A DNA stretch of 28,174 bases, from the NCBI GenBank assembly GCA_025463545.1, contig JAODAR010000002.1:1-28174 (forward strand). Reading direction: 5' to 3'. Shown in pieces: positions 16,126 through 23,417 of the stretch. The position numbers and the translations under genes were made by a program. Source of the stretch: Microbacteriaceae bacterium. GTDB lineage: Bacteria; Actinomycetota; Actinomycetes; Actinomycetales; Microbacteriaceae. A model generated the notes under the pieces. The model was not told the DNA's origin, searched no databases, and was given only the letters and a program-made list of their open reading frames with translations. Each line of letters starts with the position of its first letter. The stretch's first letter is position 1.

Positions 16126-17172
16126 TCACAAGTTGGTTGCGAGGAGATCGCCGACGGGGACGAGGCGAATGAGTTCCCCGTCGGTCTTCGCTGACTCTGC
16201 GGTGGCGACGACCAGCTGCAGGCTCAGGATGTTGTCTCGCACGTCCGTCTCAGGCCGGGTGCCGGTTTCGACAGCCTCGGCAAAGGCGGCGAGGGTTCCG
16301 AGTCGTTCTTCGACCTCGAGGACGTCGAGGTCGACGTGCATGACTCCGGACCGTTCGGTCGCACCCGCAAGAAAGACGGTGTCGAACAACGATTCGAAGC
16401 GAACCTCCACAGTGTTGTTCCTCCAGCTGATTGAGCCCTTCGTGCCCTGGATTTCCCAGTCGCCGTCCCAGCTGGTCTGTTCTCCCTGCGATGCCCAGGA
16501 GCCGGTGTAAACCACGCGGACGTCGTTTGTACCCTCGATCTGGACAACTGCTGAGGCGTTGCCTCCGAACCGGGACCATGACGGGTTCCACGAATTCGCA
16601 CGAACGGCCGTTGCATCCAGCCCCAGGATGCCGCGCATCTGGTCGATGTGATGGATCATCGCGTCGACGATCAGCGGTTCGTCCATGGTGAGGCGGAAGC
16701 CTTCGAACGGCGGGTTCTTCTGATAGTTGATGAAGACCTGCTGCACGTCGCCGATGACGCCTTCGCGGATCAAGCGCTGAACCGTGCGCGGCGCGCGCTT
16801 GAAGCGATAGTTCTGCGACACCATCGCAATGGCACCCGTGGTCTCGGCCGCGCCGATGATGGCCAGCGCGTCCTCGAGATTGTGCGCAAGTGGCTTCTCG
16901 ATGAGCGTCGGCACACCCGCTTCGAGTGCCGGAACGGCAACGGCTGCGTGGTACTCCGGCGGAACGATCACCAGCACGGCGTCGAAGCTTTCCTTGTTCT
17001 CGAGCGCGTGGGCGATGTCACGGTATGCGTTGACCCCGTACTGGTCCGCAGCGCTCTGGGCAGCTGCAGGGTTGACGTCCACGACGCCGGCCAGTTCCCA
17101 ACTGGCGCTCTGCTTCACGACGTTGAGCCAGGATGCGCCCCAGGCGCCAAGGCCGACTTGAATGATTTTCAT
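16126..17172 (-). CDS. Gfo/Idh/MocA-family oxidoreductase (second of operon)
   Basis: A 348-residue NAD(P)-dependent dehydrogenase. The Rossmann motif VGLGAWGASW lies at residues 6-15, VVDVNPAAAQ ends beta-2 and the EKP motif carries Lys93. The C-terminal half has the substrate-side MIHHIDQMRGILG with His174 and His175, and a long antiparallel sheet (FRLTMDE, DWEIQGTKGSISW). Such enzymes oxidise or reduce a sugar hydroxyl, often at C3 or C1. It is distinct from the other Gfo enzyme of the operon and may run the opposite half-reaction. The ATG at 17172 has GAGGAG seven bases upstream. The 36-base gap to the upstream gene's stop contains one copy of a tandem duplication. Confidence 0.88.
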   Translation of the reverse strand: MKIIQVGLGAWGASWLNVVKQSASWELAGVVDVNPAAAQSAADQYGVNAYRDIAHALENKESFDAVLVIVPPEYHAAVAVPALEAGVPTLIEKPLAHNLEDALAIIGAAETTGAIAMVSQNYRFKRAPRTVQRLIREGVIGDVQQVFINYQKNPPFEGFRLTMDEPLIVDAMIHHIDQMRGILGLDATAVRANSWNPSWSRFGGNASAVVQIEGTNDVRVVYTGSWASQGEQTSWDGDWEIQGTKGSISWRNNTVEVRFESLFDTVFLAGATERSGVMHVDLDVLEVEERLGTLAAFAEAVETGTRPETDVRDNILSLQLVVATAESAKTDGELIRLVPVGDLLATNL

Positions 17173-17183
17173 GGTTTCTCCTC

Positions 17184-17229
17184 TGTTACTGAGCCAGCGC
17201 GTTTGCTGTTACTGAGCCAGCGCGTTTGC
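17184..17229 (-). repeat. 23-bp perfect tandem duplication over a stop codon
   Basis: Bases 17184-17206 and 17207-17229 are identical 23-mers. Read on the minus strand they contain the last six codons of the upstream dehydrogenase and its TAA (ANALAQ stop). The gene ends in the first copy met by ribosomes (17209-17211); the second copy is now part of the spacer. The identity points to a recent slippage event with no effect on the protein. Confidence 0.95.
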
Positions 17230-18369
17230 GGTGATGCCCGAAGCGACGGCAGATGTGTCGAACGTCTCGATCGTTGAGACCCACTCGCCGGTGGACCGGG
17301 ATTCAAGAACGGCTTCAGTGAGAACCGCGGCGCGATACCCGTCGGCGAAGACGGGCAGCCCGTCGGGCGGGTTCCCGGCTGCCGACTGATACGCATCCGT
17401 GATGAGCGCGTTAAAAGCGTCCTGATATCCCTGGGGATGCCCGGCCGGGACGAGGGAGTACCTAGCGGCCTCCGCATGGAGGTGTTGGGCGTCACGCGCG
17501 AGGGCATGGAAACCGTCGCGTTGTCCGATCCACAACTGGTCCGGGTTTTCCTGGTCGAATACGAGCGAGCTGTGGGCCGCGCTGATCTCGAAGCTGAGAC
17601 GATTCTTGCGCCCTGCTGCGACCTGGCTGATCAAGAGCGTGCCGACAGCGCCGCCATGTGTCTCGAAGAGAATGGCGACAACGTCCTCAGTATCGATACC
17701 GGAGTGGCGAATACGATTGGCGTGGACGGTGCGGGTTTGAGCATTGAGCCGGGAAATCCTGTCGCCCGTGACGAATTCGATGAGGTCGCAGAGGTGGGAG
17801 CCGATATCGGCGAATGCCCGCGAGGGGCCTCCCAACGCCGAATCAACGCGCCAGTCGTCGTCGTTCTCGGAGAGCAACCAGTCCTGGAGGTATGACGCCT
17901 GGATCGTGAAGATACGACCAACAGCACCGCCACGTACGCGCTGCCTGGCCTCACGGACCATCGGGTGGAACCGGTACACGAACGGCACGACCGCCGTGAG
18001 TCCGCTGGAATCAGCGAGATTCGCCAGTTCCAACGCATCCGCCGCGGTCGTGGCGAGCGGCTTTTCGCAGACGACGCTCTTCCCCGACTCAAGGACCGCC
18101 TTCGCAAGCGAGGCGTGGCTCGCGTTGGGTGTGCATACGTGGACGACATCCAGGCGATCATCGGCGAGCAACTCATCCACGGAGGAGTAGGCGTGCGTGA
18201 AGCCGAGCCTATTCCTCGCCTGTATTGCGCTGGTCTCGGTTGACGAAGCAATTCCGAACAGTTCTGCGCCCGCGGCTCTGGAAGCGCGTGAATGCACTTC
18301 GCCCATGAGGCCGCCGCCGATGAACCCGGCCCGCAGGTTCTCGCTCGTGTTGATGACAGTCGTTGGCAT
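17209..18369 (-). CDS. Gfo/Idh/MocA-family oxidoreductase (first of operon)
   Basis: A 386-residue dehydrogenase with the dinucleotide motif GFIGGGLMGEVHSRA (residues 15-29), CTPNASHASLAKAVL, the EKPLA motif with Lys103 and the substrate-side DIGSHLCDLIEFVTG with Asp188 and His192. The SYLQDWLL segment is shared with the glucose-fructose oxidoreductase and levoglucosan dehydrogenase side of the family. It is the first gene of the sugar operon, so the first oxidation of the imported sugar is a reasonable role. The ATG at 18369 has no clear ribosome binding site, and a TTGACA lies 32-37 bases upstream, so a leaderless transcript is possible. Its last codons and stop are duplicated just downstream. 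Confidence 0.87.
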   Translation of the reverse strand: MPTTVINTSENLRAGFIGGGLMGEVHSRASRAAGAELFGIASSTETSAIQARNRLGFTHAYSSVDELLADDRLDVVHVCTPNASHASLAKAVLESGKSVVCEKPLATTAADALELANLADSSGLTAVVPFVYRFHPMVREARQRVRGGAVGRIFTIQASYLQDWLLSENDDDWRVDSALGGPSRAFADIGSHLCDLIEFVTGDRISRLNAQTRTVHANRIRHSGIDTEDVVAILFETHGGAVGTLLISQVAAGRKNRLSFEISAAHSSLVFDQENPDQLWIGQRDGFHALARDAQHLHAEAARYSLVPAGHPQGYQDAFNALITDAYQSAAGNPPDGLPVFADGYRAAVLTEAVLESRSTGEWVSTIETFDTSAVASGITANALAQ

Positions 18370-18504
18370 GCAGCCATTCTGCCATGCACCATATGTCTTT
18401 TGTCAAGTGACAGTCAGAAGTCGTCTTTTGTTCGGCATGTTGTGCTGACAGGCGGGCCTATATAGGTGTCCTGTGTCATAATGTCCATATGACGGGGAGG
18501 CACA
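18370..18504. promoter_or_regulatory. Divergent control region between sugar operon and ROK gene
   Basis: This 135-base spacer is richer in A+T than its surroundings. For the operon a perfect TTGACA (complement of 18401-18406) is followed after 19 bases by CAGAAT (complement of 18376-18381), which would start RNA at the ATG itself. Candidate operators are: CCATATG at 18389-18395 and again at 18485-18491; an inverted repeat GTCATA/TATGAC at 18475-18480 and 18488-18493; and a direct repeat GTCTTTTGT at 18395-18403 and 18423-18431. A CCTATATAGG palindrome is centred near 18462. The ROK protein is the probable binder. The ROK gene has GGGGAGG just before its ATG. Confidence 0.5.
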
Positions 18505-19728
18505 ATGTCGGGCATCACTAGGTCACTGACGGCGTTCGGCGCTGGCGAACTCTTCCAGTTGCTGCGAGATGGCGTGCCCCGCACCCGCGCGGAGTTGGCA
18601 GCGGCCACTGGCCTTGCGCGTTCCACGATCACCGCGCGAATCGACGACTTGCTCGCATCCGGGTTGGTCGCTCCAGTAGCCGACGCGGCCTCCACCGGCG
18701 GTCGGCCATCGGCAAGGGTGGCGATCAACCCCGGTGCTCGCGTCATCGCTGCGGCGGACCTGGGCGCCACCCATGCAACCGTGGCGATTACAGATCTCTC
18801 AGGCGAAGTTCTCGCGGAGTGCACACAGGAAATGCAGATCTCTTCGGGACCCATGGAGGTTCTCGCATGGTTGATATCGACGATCACCGAGCTGCTGGAT
18901 GGCCTGATTAGGCCTTCCGACGATCTGATAGCGGTGGGGATCGGTTTGCCCGGGCCCGTTGAGCACTCCACTGGAAAGCCGTCCAGCCCCCCCATCATGC
19001 CCGGCTGGGACGGTTTTGACGTACCCGGTTTCGTGCAGCAAACGTTCTCGGTGCCCGTGCTCGTGGACAACGACGTCAACATCATGGCGCTCGGCGAACG
19101 CTCTAAGAGCTGGCCGCACGCAGACCACATGATTTTCCTCAAAGTCGCCACGGGCATAGGGTCGGGCATCATTTCGGGCGGCGTGCTACAGCGCGGCGCG
19201 GAGGGCAGCGCCGGCGACGTCGGGCACATTCCCGTTTCCCGCGGCGCCGGCATCGCGTGCCGGTGCGGCAATACCGGCTGCCTTGAAGCCGTGGCCGGTG
19301 CACCCGCAATTGCTGCAAACCTGCGCGCGGCCGGACTAGACGTTCATTCCGGCGCGGAGATAGTAGCCCTGGTGCGAGCAGGCGACCTCGCAGCGATCCA
19401 GGCGCTGAGGCAGGCTGGGCGTGACATCGGCGAGATGCTGAACACGTGTGTCAGCGTCATCAATCCATCCATCATCGTTGTCGGGGGTTCACTGGCACAG
19501 TCCGGTGAGCACTTGATCGCCGGGATCCGCGAGTCGGTATATACACGCTCGATGCCGCTGGCGACCCAAAACCTCGCCATCGTGGCTTCGCGGACGGGCT
19601 CCCAGGCCGGCGTGATCGGGGCCGGCATCATGGCAATCGACCACGTGCTTTCGCCCGAAAACATCAACTCGATGGGCCAGCCTCTCCGGCACCTTGACAC
19701 GCAGGCCGTTGCCTCAACGTCCCGCTAA
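18505..19728 (+). CDS. ROK-family transcriptional repressor of the sugar operon
   Basis: A 407-residue NagC/XylR-type regulator. The N-terminal winged HTH spans about residues 25-57 (RTRAELAAATGLARSTITAR), followed by the linker STGGRPSA usual in ROK regulators. The ROK domain has the sugar-kinase-like ADLGATHATVAITDL, VGIGLPGPVEHSTG, a VDNDVN motif and the zinc-binding CRCGNTGCLEAVAG, with the His in GHIPVSRG. The catalytic Asp of kinases is kept in VDNDVN, as in some pure regulators. It is divergent from the operon's first gene and probably represses it until a pathway sugar binds. The ATG at 18505 has GGGGAGG four bases upstream. Confidence 0.9.
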   Translation: MSGITRSLTAFGAGELFQLLRDGVPRTRAELAAATGLARSTITARIDDLLASGLVAPVADAASTGGRPSARVAINPGARVIAAADLGATHATVAITDLSGEVLAECTQEMQISSGPMEVLAWLISTITELLDGLIRPSDDLIAVGIGLPGPVEHSTGKPSSPPIMPGWDGFDVPGFVQQTFSVPVLVDNDVNIMALGERSKSWPHADHMIFLKVATGIGSGIISGGVLQRGAEGSAGDVGHIPVSRGAGIACRCGNTGCLEAVAGAPAIAANLRAAGLDVHSGAEIVALVRAGDLAAIQALRQAGRDIGEMLNTCVSVINPSIIVVGGSLAQSGEHLIAGIRESVYTRSMPLATQNLAIVASRTGSQAGVIGAGIMAIDHVLSPENINSMGQPLRHLDTQAVASTSR

Positions 19729-19908
19729 GGTCAAGCGGCCTCACCACAGTCTGCGCCTGACTCGCCCGCACGGTCCGCCTCAACGGCCGATATGAGTTGA
19801 GGTAATCCTCTTCGCAAAGGCCTCCGGAGGTGCCAGGAAGGGATCCATAAGATTCCAGAGGATCGGGCGTTTGGCGCGTCTGTCGTCCTGACTGCTCCGG
19901 AGGGGTTT
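19729..19908 (+). other. Non-coding leader, probably left flank of IS110 remnant
   Basis: No gene is seen between the ROK stop and the IS110 start codon. The last part holds small palindromes (CCTCCGGAGG near 19822-19831) and a good ribosome binding site (CCGGAGGGG) before ATG 19909. IS110 elements encode a bridge RNA in this non-coding left end, so a remnant of one may lie here; the element's left boundary is not visible without a target-site comparison. Confidence 0.3.
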
Positions 19909-20433
19909 ATGTCTATTAATGGTGCGATCTCAACGGCTGGAACTGTGGTCGTGGCTGTGGATGTTTGTGAGAACGCTGTCGCGTTGTCGGTCACCGACGC
20001 CGCGCGTCATCGTTTGTATGGTCTGGTCGATTTCGCGATGACCGGTCCGGGTCTGCCTCGGTGGTGAACCGGGTGTGTGGGCTGCTGCCGGCTGATGCCA
20101 CGGTCATGGTTGGGATCGAGGCGGCCGGGCATTACCAGTGGCCGTTGCTGACGCCGACGGCATGGCCGGCTGGATGGCAGGTGCTGGAGCTGAATCCGGC
20201 CCATGTCCGTGAGCAGCGACGGGTCCAGGGCCGCCGTCGAGCCGAGACCGGCGCGATCGATTTGGAGGCGATCACGAGCTGGTGCTGTCCGGGCGCGGGA
20301 GCGCCGTCACAGGCCGGGAGCAGATGATCGGAGGTCTGACCGCGTAGGGGGCGCACGGGACCCGGCGGGTTGCGACCAGGACGGCGACGAAAAACCAACT
20401 GCTGGGTCAGCTGGATCGTTCCTTCCCCGAGCT
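19909..20433 (+). pseudogene. IS110-family transposase remnant
   Basis: The N-terminal half of an IS110 DEDD transposase in three frames. Piece one (19909-20060) gives VVVAVDVCENAVALSV with the first catalytic Asp. Piece two (from about 20061) gives TVMVGIEAAGHYQWPLL with the catalytic Glu and LNPAHVREQRRVQGRRR followed by ETGAIDLEAI, in which the usual TDAID has become TGAID. Piece three (from about 20275) gives LVLSGRGSAVTGREQM and RRVATRTATKNQLLGQL, with an in-frame TAG at 20345-20347. Two frameshifts, one nonsense codon, one changed active-site residue and the missing C-terminal half make it dead. It ends where a second transposase fragment begins, near 20433. Confidence 0.8.
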
Positions 20434-20649
20434 CCGCCCGACCTGCCGCACCAAAGCCGCGAGCGACTCCTCCTGATGCCCGGCACGCCGTTCCAGATAC
20501 AACCACACAACCCGATCCCTGAACTCGGGCTCAAACTTCACTCCAATCTTCTTTCGTTGAGGAGAATCGACCAACCCAGTGCGGTTCAACTCTGAAACCA
20601 CACCGGAGTGAATACCCCAACGCCCCTTCGGCCACTTGACACGCACCAT
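20434..20649 (-). pseudogene. Fragment of a second transposase (IS3-type OrfA)
   Basis: On the minus strand the frame reads KKIGVKFEPEFRDRVVWLYL then EESLAALVRQVG, the pattern of the N-terminal helix-turn-helix of OrfA-type transposases (K-F-x-x-E-F-R-x-x-V-V). It breaks off near 20434, where the plus-strand IS110 remnant begins, so only 40-50 recognisable residues remain. The stretch upstream of it (20570-20640) has no family match and is probably the end of the element. The second element was either cut by, or inserted next to, the IS110 copy. The family assignment is tentative. Confidence 0.5.
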
Positions 20650-20655
20650 CGCGAG

Positions 20656-21186
20656 CTAGAAGACCTGCTCCATCACGTAATCGTGGTGCAGTTCCGGGCC
20701 GACCATGAACGTTTTCTCCCCGACCACTTCGAAGCCGCTCCTCGCGTAGAACCGGCTGGCCCGGGCGTTTCGCTGGTTCACACCGAGCCACATCCCGGCG
20801 ACCTTTCGGGCACGCGCGGCGTCGATCGTGGCCTTGATCAACGGGGCTGCCACCCCCGCGCCGTGGTGTTCGCCGAGCACGTAGACCTTGCTGAGTTCCA
20901 CGGTCGGCCTGCGGGTGATCGCAGCGGCGACATCCGCGTCGCGCGGCTCGCCGTAGACGAGCATGGTGTACCCGGCCGCGACGTCATCGTTCAGTGCGAG
21001 ACGGATGTCCCGGTCGGGATCCACGAGATAGCGCTCGAAGCAGGCCTCGCTCAGGTTGCTGTCGATGAACTCGTCGATCGCTTCCGGTGAGGTTCCCGGT
21101 GGACAGGCCAGGGCGAAGGTGGCGGCGGCGAGGCGGGCGAGCACAGTGGCATCCGCAGGTCGGGCCTGGCGGATCGTGACGGTCAT
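20656..21186 (-). CDS. GNAT-family N-acetyltransferase
   Basis: A 176-residue GNAT protein that begins TVTIRQARPADATVLARLA. The acetyl-CoA loop of motif A is VYVLGEHHGAGVAAPLI, followed by WLGVNQRNARASRFYARSGF (motif B, the N-x-x-A-x-x-F-Y signature) and EVVGEKTF. The fold is complete and no frameshift is seen. The substrate is unknown. The ATG at 21186 has only a weak ribosome binding site, so a leaderless or poorly translated message is possible. The stop lies a few bases from the transposase debris, so this gene marks the right edge of the IS remnants. The 258 bases upstream, to 21444, show no gene. Confidence 0.85.
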   Translation of the reverse strand: MTVTIRQARPADATVLARLAAATFALACPPGTSPEAIDEFIDSNLSEACFERYLVDPDRDIRLALNDDVAAGYTMLVYGEPRDADVAAAITRRPTVELSKVYVLGEHHGAGVAAPLIKATIDAARARKVAGMWLGVNQRNARASRFYARSGFEVVGEKTFMVGPELHHDYVMEQVF

Positions 21187-21444
21187 GCGCCAATTTTACG
21201 ACCGGTCAACCCACGGCGGGCCTCGCCGGCTGGGAGTCGCCCCATATTCACCGCCATGCCGCAGCCGATCCGGCGCCACACGCGGCGCCGCGGCGCCGAA
21301 TGGGCAGCCCCAGCTCCTTCGCGCTGAGGATCCGTGCACGCGCGCATGGCAGGCCCGCCGCGCATGCACGCAACGGCAGCACGAGCAAGAAACCGCAGCG
21401 GGAATCGCACGAGCAAGCCAACGGATGCTGCACGTCGGCTGCGG

Positions 21445-22308
21445 CTAAGCCAGCTTCACCCAGTTCGCCTGCGTTGGATTCCCGCCGACTGTGCAGAACC
21501 ACAGGCTGGTGATCTCCGTGTCGCGCTGCTCCTTGTCCGCCCAGACGGTGGTCAGCAGCTCGCCGGCGGTTGACCGTGGGAGCGCCAGGGGGCTTTGGAT
21601 GCGGAGCGGCACCAGCCAGAGTTGGGCCATCCGCCTGGATTCCAGTACCGCGCCCTGCTCCGCCGACGAGGAGGCGATCACTCCGGGCCCGTCGTTGCCG
21701 GATGCGATCACGCCGGTCTGCCCGTCGCCCAGCACGCCGGGGCCGCCAGGGGAGAGTCCATGGACACCCGGGAGGCCGCGGCCGAAGACTCCCGGCCCGT
21801 TCGCACCGTCGCCGCTCACACCGGTTTCTCCGCGGCCCAGCACCCCGGCCCGTTGCGCGCCTTCGAATGCGAGGTCACGCGGGGTTGCCTGCTCGTAGCC
21901 GACGACACCGTTCTGGCCCGTGCCGAACACGCCCGCGGCGGCAACGCCACCGACGCCGAGCACTCCGGCGCCAACGGAATCCTCCAGGGGCTTATCGCGG
22001 GCGACCCCGTGCACATAGCCGACTGCGCCGTTGATCCCCTGCGCGATGATGCCGTTGCCGGCCGGGATGGTTCCGATCGCACCGCCGGTCGGAAAGGCCA
22101 CTGTGCCCTTGGCGTGAATCCCGTCCACGCCATGCGACGACGACACCAGCACCTTGTCGTCTACCGTCGATACATTGAGGACGAAGTCTTCGCCGTAACC
22201 GTCCGGCGCATTGTCGCCGTTGCTCGCGAGAAGGAGAGTGCGCTCCTCACTCACGTTGGTGCGACCAACCACCATGTCGTCGCCTGATTCGTCGGCTCCG
22301 CTTGCCAT
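21445..22308 (-). CDS. Gly-rich GVxGxG-repeat protein of unknown function
   Basis: A 287-residue protein. After a polar start, residues about 70-220 are a run of short repeats of the form G-V-x-G-x-G/S (AGVLGVGG, AGVFGTGQNGVVGY, AGVLGRGETGVSGDG, PGVFGRGLPGVHGL, PGVLGDGQTGVIAS). The spacing suggests a beta-helical, possibly trimeric, rod as in fibre proteins. The end matches a tail I recognise from actinobacterial repeat proteins: AQLWLVP, then GELL and LWFCTVGG with a final W-x-x-LA. There is no signal peptide. The ATG at 22308 has GAGGTG five bases upstream; a longer open frame to 22347 adds no conserved residues. It is not a known family to me by function, and a structural or surface role is a guess. 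Confidence 0.75.
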   Translation of the reverse strand: MASGADESGDDMVVGRTNVSEERTLLLASNGDNAPDGYGEDFVLNVSTVDDKVLVSSSHGVDGIHAKGTVAFPTGGAIGTIPAGNGIIAQGINGAVGYVHGVARDKPLEDSVGAGVLGVGGVAAAGVFGTGQNGVVGYEQATPRDLAFEGAQRAGVLGRGETGVSGDGANGPGVFGRGLPGVHGLSPGGPGVLGDGQTGVIASGNDGPGVIASSSAEQGAVLESRRMAQLWLVPLRIQSPLALPRSTAGELLTTVWADKEQRDTEITSLWFCTVGGNPTQANWVKLA

Positions 22309-22424
22309 GAGACACCTCGCATCGTCGGGGACCGGATGGATGACCACAACGCGGGGACCCGAGAGCGAGCCGGTCGTTGAGTGACATTGTGCTCCTCACC
22401 GTCCGCTCCACACAACGGGTCAGG

Positions 22425-23239
22425 CGAACGCATTCAGCCCGGGCTGCGCCCATCGCTCCCCACGTGATGCCGAACCTCGCCTCGTTCAGGCAGCTGAACG
22501 GTGCGGACAGCCTCCGCGCCTCCGGCAGTACGGCATCGGCCGGGAGCCGCACGGCGTCAAGGCGCACATCGCACTGGATCGATGCGCGCATCGACAGCTT
22601 GGTGTCGATCGGAGTCGCGGTAAAACCCGGCGAGTCGGCGGTGACAAGGGAACCCTGCACCCGGCATCCGTTTTCGCCCACACCACCGCGACATCGGCGA
22701 TGCTGGCCAGCCCGATCCAGCGCTTGAAGCCCGCGCTGACCCAGTCGTCACCGTCGCGGCGAGCGGTGGTGAGCATGCTGGCCGGGTCGCTGCCACCGTT
22801 CGGTTCGGTGAGGGCGAAGCAACCGATCAGTGACCCGGCTGCCATCCCGGGCAGCCAGCGCCGCTTCTGCTCTTCAGAACCGAAACGGTGGATCGCGGTC
22901 ATCGCCAGCGAGCCCTGCACCGAGACGAAGGTGCGCCAGCCGCTGTCGGCCGCCTCGAATTCGAGACAAACGAGGCCGTAGCTCACGGCCCCGGCGCCGC
23001 CGCATCCGTACCCGCTGAGGTGCATGCCAAAAAGCCGCCTGCACCCAGCTCCGGCACGAGTTCGCTCCGGAAGTGCTGGTTCTCGAAGTCCTGCTCGATC
23101 CTGGCAGGATGCGTTCGGTGGCGAACGAGCGCGCCGCACGCTGCCAGCCGAGTTCTTCCTCGGTGAGGAGGCTGTCGAGATCGAAGACCCCGTCGGCAAG
23201 CGGCGCGGGCTGGCTCTCGCCGCCGGGTTCTACGGTCAT
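22425..23239 (-). pseudogene. Glutaryl-CoA dehydrogenase-like acyl-CoA dehydrogenase, broken
   Basis: The N-terminal two thirds of an acyl-CoA dehydrogenase is spread over three frames. The start (ATG 23239, with GAGGGGAG upstream) gives FDLDSLLTEEELGWQRAARS. A first shift near 23105 leads to IEQDFENQHFRSELVPELG; a second, at an A5 run (23029-23033), leads to MHLSGYGCGGAGAVSYGL, the FAD-binding FALTEPNGGSDPASM and FKRWIGLASIADVAVVWAK. A third near 22660 leads to GSLVTADSPGFTATPIDTK and ARFGITWGAMGAA. The sequence then ends, losing the last 120 or so residues with the catalytic Glu/FAD contacts. The likely parent is glutaryl-CoA dehydrogenase (gcdH). Confidence 0.8.
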
Positions 23240-23417
23240 GAGTCTCCCCTCGCCGCCATCGTTGGCAGTTGTGCGACGAAACTAGCCGCCTGCCCAGCCC
23301 TCTCTCATGGCCGGCTCATGGCCCGTGGGAGGAGTTCCCTCTAGGCTGGCTGCAGGGATGCACCGCCGCCACCCTTCCCCGGGTGTTGCACGGCGCGCAC
23401 CGAGGAGGAGGAACCCC

